DNA of 64,000 nucleotides from Actinomadura sp. WMMA1423 (GTDB lineage: Bacteria > Actinomycetota > Actinomycetes > Streptosporangiales > Streptosporangiaceae). A program made the position numbers and the translations under genes. Below are positions 33,920 through 42,414 of the stretch, piece after piece; position 1 is the stretch's first letter, and each line of letters begins with the position of its first letter. The notes beneath the pieces are model-generated. The model saw only the letters and a program-made list of their open reading frames with translations. It searched no databases and was not told where the DNA came from. The DNA lies in assembly GCF_006547145.1 (NCBI RefSeq), contig NZ_CP041244.1:2232001-2296000 (forward strand), in the 5' to 3' direction.

Positions 33920-34249
33920 TCAGGGTTCGCGGCCGGTCTCGTCGATGGTGAGGACGGACCGGTCGAGGGCGCCGGCGCGGTAGGCGGCGGCGCCGATCGT
34001 CTGCGCGGCGACGGGCGCGGTGAGCAGCTGGAATATCGCGACCAGCAGCAGCGGCGCGGCGGCCGCGACGGACTCCGCCTGCGGCGCCGCGCCCGCGAGG
34101 ACCAGCACGAGCCCGATCGTCTGCGGTTTCGTCGCCGCGTGCAGGCGGGTGAGCAGGTCGGGGAAGCGCAGCACGCCGAGCGCGCCCACCGCGCAGAAGG
34201 CGGCGCCCGCGGGCATCAGGACGGCGGTGGCGACGTCGCCGGCGTTCAC
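33920..34249 (-). CDS. mrpG: Na+/H+ antiporter subunit MrpG/MnhG
   Basis: 109 residues, three membrane segments. GALGVLRFPDLLTRLHAATKPQT is the family core (LRFPDLLTRLHAATKPQT). GTG 34249 overlaps mrpF (GTGA). Last gene of the antiporter operon; the complex exchanges Na+ (or K+) for H+ at the membrane. Confidence 0.92.
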   Translation of the reverse strand: MNAGDVATAVLMPAGAAFCAVGALGVLRFPDLLTRLHAATKPQTIGLVLVLAGAAPQAESVAAAAPLLLVAIFQLLTAPVAAQTIGAAAYRAGALDRSVLTIDETGREP

Positions 34250-34512
34250 GACCCCCCCTCCCGCCGCGCCGCGAGGCGCGCGGCGGTGACCGATCCGACG
34301 AACCCCAGCAGCACGACGGCCACCAGGATCGTGGCCTGCGCGGGCTCCCCCCACACGGCCGAGTGCACCGCGATCCCGCTGACCAGCAGCACCGCGATGA
34401 CGTCCACTGCCATGATCCGGTCGAAGGACGTCGGGCCGCGGACGAGCCGGGCGGCGGTCATCAGGATCGCCGCGCCCAGCAGGGCCATGGTGACGGCGTA
34501 GACGGCGGTCAT
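34246..34512 (-). CDS. mrpF: Na+/H+ antiporter subunit MrpF/MnhF
   Basis: 88 residues, three membrane helices. ARLVRGPTSFDRIMAVDVIA is the conserved MrpF segment (GPT-x-x-DR). ATG 34512 overlaps the end of mrpE. Confidence 0.92.
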   Translation of the reverse strand: MTAVYAVTMALLGAAILMTAARLVRGPTSFDRIMAVDVIAVLLVSGIAVHSAVWGEPAQATILVAVVLLGFVGSVTAARLAARREGGS

Positions 34513-35051
34513 CGCTGTTCTCCTGTCTCCTCCGCTGTGTCCTCGGGTGTCACGAGGGCCTGCATGAGCCTGCGCTCCGTGCGCAGCACGCTGTCGCGGA
34601 CGGCGTCGGCCTCCCGCCGGTCGCGGACCGGCATGCCGTGGATGCGCAGGATCGACCGTTCCCAGTCCAGGTCGACGAGCAGGGTCCCGGGGCGCAGGGA
34701 GATGCTCGTCGTGACCGCGAGCAGGACGAGCTCCGAGCGCGTCGTGGCGCTCACCTCGATCACGGCCCCCTTGACCCGGCGGGGGGCCCGCAGCGCGTGC
34801 CAGCCGATGACGAGGCTCGACACGAGCAGGTCCCACGCGAGCTCCGCGCCGGCCTCGGCGAGGCGCAGCGGCCGGATCCGCCTGACGAGCGGGACGGCGG
34901 GCAGCCTGCTCACCGCGTAGGCGACGGCCACCGCGACGATCCCGCCGGCGACGGTCAGGGCGTCGACCTTCCCCCAAAGCAGCACCCAGACCGCGAGCAG
35001 CCACGCCGCCATGCCCAGCCGGGCGCCGATCCTGCGGAGCGCGCGGGTCAC
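34509..35051 (-). CDS. mrpE: Na+/H+ antiporter subunit MrpE/MnhE
   Basis: 180 residues. Two to three N-terminal helices are followed by SSLVIGWHALRAPRRVKGAV and the cytoplasmic domain with SISLRPGTLLVDLDWERSIL (SxSLxPGT motif) of MrpE. GTG 35051 overlaps mrpD (GTGA). Confidence 0.9.
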   Translation of the reverse strand: MTRALRRIGARLGMAAWLLAVWVLLWGKVDALTVAGGIVAVAVAYAVSRLPAVPLVRRIRPLRLAEAGAELAWDLLVSSLVIGWHALRAPRRVKGAVIEVSATTRSELVLLAVTTSISLRPGTLLVDLDWERSILRIHGMPVRDRREADAVRDSVLRTERRLMQALVTPEDTAEETGEQR

Positions 35052-36571
35052 GGCGTCCTCCCGTCGAGCACGGCCTGCCGGTAGGCGGTGGGCTCCACCA
35101 GGTCCGCGGCGGCGCGCGCGCTCCACGACGACAGCGGCCCGGCGAACAGGGCGATGAGGAGCCCGCCCGCGACCATCAGGGCGGTCACCGTCTGCATGGC
35201 CCGCACACCGCCGCGCGTGTAGGGCTCGGCGGCGGGCGGCTCGCCCGCCTCGTCCGGGCGGGGGCGCCAGAACCCGAGCGCCCAGATCCGCGCCATCGCC
35301 ATGAGCGTGAGGAGGCTCGCGAGCACCGCGAAGCCCGTGACGGCGTACGCGAGCGGCCGTCCCGACCCGAGGCCCGCCTGGAACAGCGCGAGCTTCGCGA
35401 CGAACCCGGACGTCGGCGGCACCCCGCTCACGCTCATCGCGGGGATGAAGAACAGCACGGCGATGAAGGCCGACAGGCGCGCCATGCCGCCGAGCCGGTG
35501 CAGGGACGTCTCCCCCGTGCGGGCCTGTATCAGGTCGCTGACCAGGAACAGCGTCGCCTGCACCACGATGTGGTGGACGAGGTAGAGGATCGCCCCGGTG
35601 AGCCCGGCGACGCTGAACAGCGCGAGGCCGAACAGCATGTAGCCGATGTGGCCGACGAGGGTGAACGAGAACACCCGGTGGATGTCGTCGTTGGCCAGCG
35701 CGCCGAGGGTGCCCACGAGCATCGTCCCGGCGGCGAGCAGGAGCATCACCCACGACCCGTGCTCACGGGGGAACACCAGCGTCTGGACGCGGATGAGCGA
35801 GTAGACCGCGGCCTTGGTCAGCAGCGCGGCGAACACGGCGGTGACCTTGGTGAGGGCGGCCGGGTAGCTGTCGGGCAGCCACAGGTGCATCGGCACGATC
35901 GCGCCCTTGATCCCGAACACCACGAGGAACAGCAGCCCGAGCGCCGTGCGGGTGCCCGCCGGCAGGCCCGGGACGCGCTCGGACAGGTCGGCGAGGTTCA
36001 CCGTCCCCGCCGCCGCGTAGGTGAGGCCGAGCGCGGTCAGGAACAGGATCGAGGACGTGAGGCTGACGACCGTGTAGGTCATGCTCGCCCGGAGGCGCTC
36101 GGCCGTCGGCTGGAGCGTCATGAGCACGTAGCTCGACGCGAGCATCACCTCGAAGGCGACGAACAGGTTGAACAGGTCCCCGGCGAGGAACACCAGGCTG
36201 ACCCCGGCGGTCAGCGCGAGGTAGGCGGGATGGAACACCCCCGGCTCGGTCCGGCGCTCCAGCGCGCCCGCGCCCTCCGCCACCGCGTGCAGCATGATCG
36301 CCAGCAGCACGGTACTGGACACCACGAGCAGCAGCGCCGAGAGCCGGTCGGCGACGAGCGTGATCCCGAGCGGGGCCGCCCAGCCCCCGGCCTGGACGGC
36401 GACGACGCCCTCGCGCGCCACGCCGACCAGCACCGCCACGCTGGCCGCGACCACGCCCGCCCCGACGAGCGGCGCGAGGATCCGCAGCCAGGACCGGCGC
36501 CGGCGGCTGGCCATCGCGAGGGCCGCGCCCAGCAGCGGCAGCGCGAACGGCAGGGGGAGCAGGACGTTCAT
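35048..36571 (-). CDS. mrpD: Na+/H+ antiporter subunit MrpD/MnhD
   Basis: 507 residues, ~14 helices, homologous to NuoN/NuoM of complex I. LFNLFVAFEVMLASSYVLMT carries the conserved Glu in helix 5 and KGAIVPMHLWLPDSYPAAL the conserved Lys and HxWLPDAHP-like motif of the proton path. ATG 36571 overlaps mrpC. Confidence 0.92.
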   Translation of the reverse strand: MNVLLPLPFALPLLGAALAMASRRRRSWLRILAPLVGAGVVAASVAVLVGVAREGVVAVQAGGWAAPLGITLVADRLSALLLVVSSTVLLAIMLHAVAEGAGALERRTEPGVFHPAYLALTAGVSLVFLAGDLFNLFVAFEVMLASSYVLMTLQPTAERLRASMTYTVVSLTSSILFLTALGLTYAAAGTVNLADLSERVPGLPAGTRTALGLLFLVVFGIKGAIVPMHLWLPDSYPAALTKVTAVFAALLTKAAVYSLIRVQTLVFPREHGSWVMLLLAAGTMLVGTLGALANDDIHRVFSFTLVGHIGYMLFGLALFSVAGLTGAILYLVHHIVVQATLFLVSDLIQARTGETSLHRLGGMARLSAFIAVLFFIPAMSVSGVPPTSGFVAKLALFQAGLGSGRPLAYAVTGFAVLASLLTLMAMARIWALGFWRPRPDEAGEPPAAEPYTRGGVRAMQTVTALMVAGGLLIALFAGPLSSWSARAAADLVEPTAYRQAVLDGRTP

Positions 36572-36990
36572 CCGCTCTCGTCCTCCTCCAGGGGGTCGTG
36601 CGCTTCGGGCGGGGCGTCCCATGACGCGCGGCGGCGCTCGGCGCAGATCCGGCGGTCCTCGACGTCGTCCTGCACCTCGTCCTCGCCGAGCAGCCGCCGG
36701 CTCCGGTAGGCGAGCGCCAGCAGGAACGCGGTGACGCCGAACGTGATCACGATGGCGGTGAGCGCCATGGCCTGCGGCAGCGGGTCGGCCATCGCGCGCT
36801 CGGCTCTCCCGCCGAGCAGCGGCGGCGCCCCGGCGGCGCCGCCCGCCAGCAGCAGGACGAGGTTGGCGCCGTGCCCGAGCAGCATGAAGCCGACCACGAC
36901 GCGGATGAGGGACCGCTGCATCAGCAGGTCGAATCCGGCCGCGAACAGCACGGCGACCGCCAGCACGAGGACGAGCGCGGGCCCGGTCAT
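36568..36990 (-). CDS. mrpC: Na+/H+ antiporter subunit MrpC/MnhC
   Basis: 140 residues, NuoK-like with three helices (FMLLGHGANLVLLLAGG, DPLPQAMALTAIVITFGVTA). The acidic C-terminal ~40 residues (EDEVQDDVEDRR) are an extension. ATG 36990 has GGAGGAG upstream and overlaps the mrpA stop. Confidence 0.92.
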   Translation of the reverse strand: MTGPALVLVLAVAVLFAAGFDLLMQRSLIRVVVGFMLLGHGANLVLLLAGGAAGAPPLLGGRAERAMADPLPQAMALTAIVITFGVTAFLLALAYRSRRLLGEDEVQDDVEDRRICAERRRASWDAPPEAHDPLEEDESG

Positions 36991-39791
36991 GCCGTCTCCT
37001 CCTCTTCGCCTTCGTCTTCCTCCTCCAGGCTCGCGCCGAGCGTGGTGAGGATCGTCAGGACCAGTCCGAGCACCAGCAGGTAGACGCCGATGTCGAAGAA
37101 CAGGCTGGTGGGCACCTTCACCTCACCGAGGACCGGCGGTGACGCGCGCCAGACCTCGCCCTCGAGGAACTCCCCGTGCGGGAACCCGCCGGCCGCCCAG
37201 CCGGCCGCGCCCGTGGCGACCGCCAGTCCCAGCCCGCCGCCGATCAGCACGCTCGGCCGCACCGGAAGGGCGCTCGCCAGCTCCCGCCGTCCGCCCGGCA
37301 GGTAGCGCAGGACGAACGCCATGCCCGCCACGAGCCCGCCCACGAACCCGCCCCCCGGGTGGTCGTGGCCCGCGGCGAGCAGGTAGAGGGAGAACACCAG
37401 CGTCGTCGGGCCGATCAGCCGCGCCGCCGCCTCCAGGACCACCGAGGAACCGCCCAGCGGGGGCCGCCCCGGCGCCGCCAGCCAGCGGCTCTTCGCCTCC
37501 TCGGGCCCGCGCTCGCCGCCGGACGCGCTCGGCAGCCGCCGCCCGCTGGTCACCAGGCCGACGACGCCCATCGCCGCGACGCCCAGCACCGCGATCTCGC
37601 CGAGGGTGTCCAGCGCCCGCATCTCGACCAGGATCGCGTTCACGATGTTCTCGGCCCCCTCCTCGGCCGCGAGCCGGGCGTATCCGGCCCCGGTCGGCGG
37701 GGTGTTCCGGCTGAACGCCGCCACCACGAGGAACAGCCCGACGAATCCGCCCAGGCACACGCTGATCAGTCCCGCCGCCGCCCTGGCCGGACCCGTGCGG
37801 CGCCGCGGCGGGTAGCGGACGGGCAGCCGCCGCAGCACCAGCACCAGCATGATCAGCGACAGCGTCTCCACGACGAAGAGCGTCAGCGCGAGGTCGAGCC
37901 CGCCCTGCGCCACGAACAGCCCGCCGACCGCGTAGCCCGTCCCCGCCAGCAGCAGCGCCGCCGTCAGCCTGCGGCGGGCCCGCAGCGCCGCGAGCGCGCA
38001 GACGATCACGACGATCGCGAGGACGACCTGCGCGGGATCGTCCCAGGCGCGGAGCCGGTCGACCGGGATGCCCGGCCACGTGCCCCGGGCCAGGCCCGCA
38101 ACCAGCGCCGAGCCGGGCACGACCAGCACCATGGCCCCGATCGCACCGAGGTAGACGGGCAGCGAGCCGATCTGCACGCGCACGGTGAGCGCGTGCGCCC
38201 CGGCGAGGATCCCCTCCACCGCGGCGTCGTAGCCGCGCTGCGCGTCCAGGATCCGCCACCGCGCCCGCCTGACGGGGAACGTCCGGCCGAACAGGAAGAA
38301 CACCACGGCGCCCAGCACGAGCGCGAGCATGGACAGGGCGATCGGCAGTGCGATCCCGTGCCACAGGGCGAGCTTGTACTCGCCGTCGCCCGGCAGCGTG
38401 TCCGCGTACGGCCCGACGAGCTTCTGCATCACCCCGGGGACGAACCCCAGGACGAACCCGGCCACGGCCAGGACCACGACGGGCCCCACCAGCCCCCAGC
38501 GCTCCCTGGGCGACAGGTCCGCCCGCCCACCGAAGGCACCGAACAGGAACCGCACACCGTAAGCCACGGTCAGCGCTGACCCGGCCACCACCCCGGCAAG
38601 GACGACCGCGTCCCAACCGCCATGCGCGAAGGCCTCCATGGCGGCCTCTTTCGCCACGAACCCCAGGAAGGGCGGCAACCCGATCATGGAGGCCGTGGCC
38701 GCCGTCGCCGCGACCGCCAGCACCGGCAGCCGTCCCCACGCCCCCGAGAGCCGGTCGGCGCGCCGCGTGCCCGTCTCGTGCTCCAGCGCGCCGACCGTCA
38801 GGAACAGCGGCGCCTTGAACAGGCCATGCGCCAGAAGCAGCGCGGTGCCCGCGAGCGCCGCGATCCGCGTACCGTCCCCCAGCAGGACCATGAGGAAGCC
38901 CAGCTGGCTCACCGTCCCGTAGGCGAGCAGCCGTTTCAGATCATGCTGCCGCAGCGCGAGGACGCCGCCCGTCAGCAGGGTCAGCAGCCCCACGCTCACC
39001 ACCAGCGGGCGCCACACCCCGGCGTCGGCGAAGGCGGGCGCCAGGCGCGCGACCAGGTAGACGCCTGCCTTCACCATCGCCGCGGCGTGCAGGTAGGCGC
39101 TGACCGGGGTGGGCGCCACCATCGCGGCGGGGAGCCACGCGTGCAGCGGCACCTGCGCCGACTTGGCGAACGCGCCGAGCAGGACCAGCACCACCCCCGC
39201 GGTCGCCAGGCCGCCGCCCGGCGGATCGGCCACCATCTCCGATATCCGGTACGTCCCGGCGGTCTGCCCGAGCAGCACGAACCCGGCGAGCATGACGAGC
39301 CCGAACGCGGTGGTCGTGAGCAGCGCCTGCGCGGCGGCCCGCCGGTCCTCCGCCCGCTCCGGCCGCGGCGCGCCGATGAGCACGAACGAGCTGAGCGTGG
39401 TCAGCTCCCAGAACACGTACAGGACCAGCAGGTTGTCCGACAGCACCAGCCCCGTCATCGCCCCCGCGAACGCGACGAGCGTCCCGATCATCAGCCTCTC
39501 GGACCGCTCGAAGTACCACCCCGCGTAGCAGAGGACGAGGGCCCCGACCCCGCCGATCAGCAGCAGCATGACGATGGAGAGGGCGTCCAGCCGGAAGTCG
39601 AACACCAGCCCCAGATCCGGCGCCCAGTCCAGCGTCGCCGTGAGCTCTCCCCGCCCGACCCGCGCGGCGGCCCACCCGGCGGTGGCCGCCGGGAGCACCG
39701 CGGCGGCGCACGCCATCACACGCCGATGCCGCCCGAGCGCCCAGGGCACCACGACCGCGACGACGGCATAGGCCAGAACCAGCGCGAGCAT
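36987..39791 (-). CDS. mrpA: fused Na+/H+ antiporter subunit MrpA-MrpB
   Basis: 934 residues. Residues 1-~600 are the NuoL-like antiporter domain (DNLLVLYVFWELTTLSSFVL with the key Glu; KSAQVPLHAWLPAAMVAPTP with the key Lys; LAYGTVSQLGFLM). About 610-760 fit the MbhE/DUF4040 segment of MrpA, and from ~800 the MrpB domain follows (LIGPTTLVFSLYLLAAGHDHPGGGF, core AAGHDHPGGGFVGGLVAG), which is a separate gene in Bacillus. Start ATG 39791. First gene of a six-gene operon (A/B, C, D, E, F, G), used in Na+ and alkali tolerance and pH homeostasis. Confidence 0.93.
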   Translation of the reverse strand: MLALVLAYAVVAVVVPWALGRHRRVMACAAAVLPAATAGWAAARVGRGELTATLDWAPDLGLVFDFRLDALSIVMLLLIGGVGALVLCYAGWYFERSERLMIGTLVAFAGAMTGLVLSDNLLVLYVFWELTTLSSFVLIGAPRPERAEDRRAAAQALLTTTAFGLVMLAGFVLLGQTAGTYRISEMVADPPGGGLATAGVVLVLLGAFAKSAQVPLHAWLPAAMVAPTPVSAYLHAAAMVKAGVYLVARLAPAFADAGVWRPLVVSVGLLTLLTGGVLALRQHDLKRLLAYGTVSQLGFLMVLLGDGTRIAALAGTALLLAHGLFKAPLFLTVGALEHETGTRRADRLSGAWGRLPVLAVAATAATASMIGLPPFLGFVAKEAAMEAFAHGGWDAVVLAGVVAGSALTVAYGVRFLFGAFGGRADLSPRERWGLVGPVVVLAVAGFVLGFVPGVMQKLVGPYADTLPGDGEYKLALWHGIALPIALSMLALVLGAVVFFLFGRTFPVRRARWRILDAQRGYDAAVEGILAGAHALTVRVQIGSLPVYLGAIGAMVLVVPGSALVAGLARGTWPGIPVDRLRAWDDPAQVVLAIVVIVCALAALRARRRLTAALLLAGTGYAVGGLFVAQGGLDLALTLFVVETLSLIMLVLVLRRLPVRYPPRRRTGPARAAAGLISVCLGGFVGLFLVVAAFSRNTPPTGAGYARLAAEEGAENIVNAILVEMRALDTLGEIAVLGVAAMGVVGLVTSGRRLPSASGGERGPEEAKSRWLAAPGRPPLGGSSVVLEAAARLIGPTTLVFSLYLLAAGHDHPGGGFVGGLVAGMAFVLRYLPGGRRELASALPVRPSVLIGGGLGLAVATGAAGWAAGGFPHGEFLEGEVWRASPPVLGEVKVPTSLFFDIGVYLLVLGLVLTILTTLGASLEEEDEGEEEETA

Positions 39792-39910
39792 GCCGCCGCA
39801 GCCCCCCTCCGCAAGGCACGTCGCTCCCCATCTACCCGATCATCACCCCCGAAACGACCATCCAGCCGTATGAGAAGGCCGCGAAGCGCCCAACAGCACC
39901 GACACACAAA

Positions 39911-39942
39911 GAGCGCCCGACCCGCACACGGGCCAGGCGCTC
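39911..39942 (-). terminator. intrinsic terminator after the DUF397 gene
   Basis: GAGCGCC ... GGCGCTC with an inner CCCG/CGGG pairing forms a stem on the minus strand, followed by CTTTGTGTG. It lies 20 nt past the DUF397 stop. The rest of 39792-39962 is the mrpA upstream region, with no clear promoter match. Confidence 0.6.
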
Positions 39943-39962
39943 CAACACCGAGCGAGGGGACG

Positions 39963-40148
39963 TCAGCGCTTCAACTCAGCGATCAGCGCCCCGAAGCTCT
40001 CGGGGGTGACGACGAGGTGCCCCCCAACGGGGTCCTTCGAGTCTCGGAGACCGATGCCCTCGCCGAGGTCGGCCACTTCTACGCACTCGCCTCCGGTAGA
40101 GGTCGAACGGCTCGACTTCCGCCAGATGACGATCTTGCCTGCTTCCAC
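39963..40148 (-). CDS. DUF397 protein
   Basis: 61 residues. IVIWRKSSRSTSTGGECVEVADLG and GIGLRDSKDPVGGHLVV (cores WRKSSRS, CVEVA, RDSKDP) are the DUF397 signature. Such proteins are partnered with an XRE/DUF5753 regulator in actinomycetes, where pairs of the WhiJ/BldB type affect development; recent work treats several as regulator-antagonist pairs. GTG 40148 lies inside the end of the XRE gene (70-nt overlap), so translation is coupled. Confidence 0.88.
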   Translation of the reverse strand: MEAGKIVIWRKSSRSTSTGGECVEVADLGEGIGLRDSKDPVGGHLVVTPESFGALIAELKR

Positions 40149-40948
40149 GTCTGCGCCTTCCTGCGGATCTCGTCCAGAGATTGCGCCACGGGGAGCGCCA
40201 GCCCCTGAACCTGCCGCAGCGCCCTTCCGAAGGCTACAAGGTCAGCTGGTTCTGCCATCGTGAATCCACGCGCCACCGTCTCGACGTAAGCGACCTGCTG
40301 CATGTCCTCCAGCGTCGCGATGGTGAACGAGTGGGTGTTCCCCAGATGCGTCCCATCGGACGAGATGATCTGGATCTGCATCCCTTCCTCAATCCTCGCG
40401 GCAAGGTGGTCGAGCTGCTCGATCATGACGTCCGGGTTCCCCACCGGGCGAACAAGCGTCTGCGCATCCAGTAGGAACGAGGCGTCCGGTGGGGGCGGGT
40501 CGGAGCGAGTGAAGATCGCCTGCCGGGACATGCGAGCCGTCACCGCGTCCTTATCCCCATGAAGGATCGCTTCTGCGTAGGAGGGCACCTGAAGCAGCCC
40601 ATGGACCACGGACAGGCTGTAGGACGAGAGGACGATCGCGTCGCCTTCGACAGCCACCCAGTCGAACCATGCGGGAAACACAGAGTCCATGGCGAGGTCG
40701 TGCCACAGGCTGATCAACTCGCCGCGAGCCCCCAGCAGTTCGTCCATCTCGGCGGCGAACTTCTCGGTGCACCTGGCCCGGCCGTTCTCGATGGCTCCGA
40801 TGTACTGGGGCTTCACCCCCGCCCCTCCGTGCGCTCGCGAAGCAACACTCTCCTGGGTCCACTCCTTGGCTTCTCGGAAGCGCCTGAAGCGCCGCCCGAA
40901 CGCCACCAGCGTCGGACTCGTCGTGCTTCGTCTGCGGCGTGTCGCCAT
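40079..40948 (-). CDS. XRE/DUF5753 (Scr1-like) transcriptional regulator
   Basis: 289 residues from ATG 40948 (GGGAG 5 nt upstream). LVAFGRRFRRFREAKEWTQE and YIGAIENGRARC are the N-terminal XRE helix-turn-helix; the rest is DUF5753, a helical domain (SYSLSVVHGLLQVPSYAEAI, IQIISSDGTHLGN). DNA-binding protein whose activity is probably modulated by the overlapping DUF397 partner. The last ~20 residues are read in the overlap with DUF397 and look unlike the family, probably a by-product of that overlap. Confidence 0.88.
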   Translation of the reverse strand: MATRRRRSTTSPTLVAFGRRFRRFREAKEWTQESVASRAHGGAGVKPQYIGAIENGRARCTEKFAAEMDELLGARGELISLWHDLAMDSVFPAWFDWVAVEGDAIVLSSYSLSVVHGLLQVPSYAEAILHGDKDAVTARMSRQAIFTRSDPPPPDASFLLDAQTLVRPVGNPDVMIEQLDHLAARIEEGMQIQIISSDGTHLGNTHSFTIATLEDMQQVAYVETVARGFTMAEPADLVAFGRALRQVQGLALPVAQSLDEIRRKAQTWKQARSSSGGSRAVRPLPEASA

Positions 40949-41117
40949 CTGGGCTCCCGGGGGGTGCATGCCACACAAGCGCGACTCAACCGGACACAAC
41001 CAAGAGGGGCTCGCACCTGCGACTTGTGGCCAGGACTCTTCTGCTTTGTTACGCACCGTACAGCCCTAGTGGCTGAATGTGCCGTACCAATCGGAGACGT
41101 TTCAGAAGGTCGTACTG

Positions 41118-41519
41118 ATGACTGCGACAGCGCCATCGCCCGAGAACCCGATACTCGTCCTGGACCCCACCGCCACCGCGCCCCGCCTCGCACGAGAGTT
41201 CCTCGCCAAGTGCTTCGCCGACTGGGGGATCACCGACGACCATCTGGGCCGACTGATCGTCTGCGAGCTCGTCACCAATGCCTACCGGCACGGGGAGGGG
41301 CCGATCGTCGTCCGCCTCCCCCGTGACGCACAGGACGGGCATCTCGTGATCGAAGTGTGGGACGCAGGCGAGGGGCGCCCCGCCGTCCGTCCGCAGAATG
41401 CCACCGCCATCTCGGGCCGGGGTCTGCAACTGGTCGCCGAGTACGTCGACAACTGCTGGGGCGTCCGCCCTCTGGTTGAGGGCGGAAAGGTCGTCTGGGC
41501 GAAGCTGCCCGCCACCTGA
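41118..41519 (+). CDS. RsbW-like ATP-binding (HATPase_c_2) protein
   Basis: 133 residues. CELVTNAYRHGEGPIVV is the N-box (E-x-x-x-N-A) and VWDAGEGRP the G1 box of GHKL kinases, as in anti-sigma factors of the RsbW/SpoIIAB type. ATG 41118 has AGAAGG 8 nt upstream. Divergent from the XRE gene; such ATPases are commonly found beside XRE/DUF397 pairs in actinomycetes. Could phosphorylate an anti-anti-sigma factor or act only by binding; the target is not in the window. Confidence 0.85.
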   Translation: MTATAPSPENPILVLDPTATAPRLAREFLAKCFADWGITDDHLGRLIVCELVTNAYRHGEGPIVVRLPRDAQDGHLVIEVWDAGEGRPAVRPQNATAISGRGLQLVAEYVDNCWGVRPLVEGGKVVWAKLPAT

Positions 41520-41527
41520 ACCGCACG

Positions 41528-41553
41528 GGCCCCGGTGCGACAGGAACGGGGCC
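41528..41553 (+). terminator. hairpin between ATPase and small gene
   Basis: GGCCCCG ... CGGGGCC (7-bp stem, 12-nt loop) lies 8 nt after the ATPase stop and before the ribosome site of the next gene; it may attenuate rather than end transcription. Confidence 0.4.
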
Positions 41554-41571
41554 TCTGCTTGCGAGGAGACA

Positions 41572-41814
41572 ATGAGCGTCACGTTGCTGCTGCTTCAACA
41601 CCTCTTCCCCGGGTGGTCGATCACGGTGGACCGCGAGGGGGTGTGGAGGGCGTCCGGGCGAGTCCTGATCTCGTCCAGCACCGTCGAGGGGCTGTGCGAC
41701 CTCATTCGCGCCGCCGATCCCGCGGCCGTGGAACGCGCCGTTCGACTGCTTGAAGAGTCCCCGCAGTCCGCCTCAGCCCCCGGCCACCTCACGACTTCGA
41801 GTTCTTGGATCTGA
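41572..41814 (+). CDS. small hypothetical protein of the XRE/DUF397 locus
   Basis: 80 residues with GGAG about 6 nt before ATG 41572. LLLQHLFPGWSITVDREGVWRASGRVL then a helical ALEALCDLI-like part (SSTVEGLCDLIRAAD; sequence core WSITVDREGVWRAS). Small proteins of this layout often follow the ATPase gene in actinomycete WhiJ-like loci; function unknown. Its 3' end overlaps the convergent TetR gene by 26 nt. Confidence 0.6.
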   Translation: MSVTLLLLQHLFPGWSITVDREGVWRASGRVLISSSTVEGLCDLIRAADPAAVERAVRLLEESPQSASAPGHLTTSSSWI

Positions 41815-42325
41815 GGCCGTCCAGCATCACGCGGGTGACGGCGTCGCCTGCCTGGGCGCCTGGTCGGCAGACGGCGGTGCTGAGGATCTCGACGGCCTCG
41901 GACGGGCTGATGTCGTCGCGCATCGTGCCCTCTTTCTGCACCTCTCGGACGAGCTCCAGGAGGAGTCCGTCGACTTCGCCTTGCAGGGCGAGCCGCTCCT
42001 TGGGGATCTCGTCCTCTTCGGCGACGGACTTCACGAGGGCCAAGGGCTGGCCCGCGCAGAAGGCGACCACCTCGGCCAGCACGTCCCAGCGCGGAAGCCT
42101 CTGCTCGCGGAGCAGGCGTATCTCCGAACCGAGGCTCTGGAGGGCGGTGCGCGCGATCTCCTCGACAAGCGCTCTCCGGTCCGGGAAGTGCCGGTACAGA
42201 GTGCCCACGCCTAGGCCGGCGGCCCGCGCGATCTCCTCCATGCCGGCGCCGGGCCCCCGCTCCACGAACAGTTCGAGGGCGCAGCTGACGATCCGCTCGC
42301 GGTTGCGCTTCGCGTCGGCCCGCAT
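41789..42325 (-). CDS. TetR-family transcriptional regulator
   Basis: 178 residues. RIVSCALELFVERGPGAGME and IARAAGLGVGTLYRHFPDRRALVE are the canonical helix-turn-helix; the C-terminal ligand domain resembles the SbtR-like branch (LALVKSVAEEDEIPKERLAL). Divergent from the LLM oxidoreductase, 89 nt between starts, with an inverted repeat between them, so it very likely controls that gene. Confidence 0.9.
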   Translation of the reverse strand: MRADAKRNRERIVSCALELFVERGPGAGMEEIARAAGLGVGTLYRHFPDRRALVEEIARTALQSLGSEIRLLREQRLPRWDVLAEVVAFCAGQPLALVKSVAEEDEIPKERLALQGEVDGLLLELVREVQKEGTMRDDISPSEAVEILSTAVCRPGAQAGDAVTRVMLDGLRSKNSKS

Positions 42326-42341
42326 CGTCCTCCTCCAGCGG

Positions 42342-42366
42342 TAACCGGAACAAGAGATTCAGGTTA
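42342..42366. promoter_or_regulatory. TAACC-N15-GGTTA inverted repeat, TetR operator candidate
   Basis: TAACC (42342-42346) and GGTTA (42362-42366) are inverted and about two helical turns apart in the TetR/LLM divergent promoter. Confidence 0.4.
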
Positions 42367-42414
42367 TCCTGCACAACCAGAACCGGAAGATCCGATTCAC
42401 CTTTGGAGCGGCTC

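Noticed and set aside
35498-36709. Plus-strand Glu/His-rich frame opposite mrpD
   Set aside because: Antisense shadow; no ribosome site and no domain.
39963-41814. Toxin-antitoxin pair
   Set aside because: XRE plus DUF397 fits a developmental regulator/partner pair; neither has a toxin fold.
42115-42325. Start of the 42-kb TetR farther upstream
   Set aside because: ATG 42325 begins directly before the DNA-binding helix as usual, and upstream is the operator-like region.
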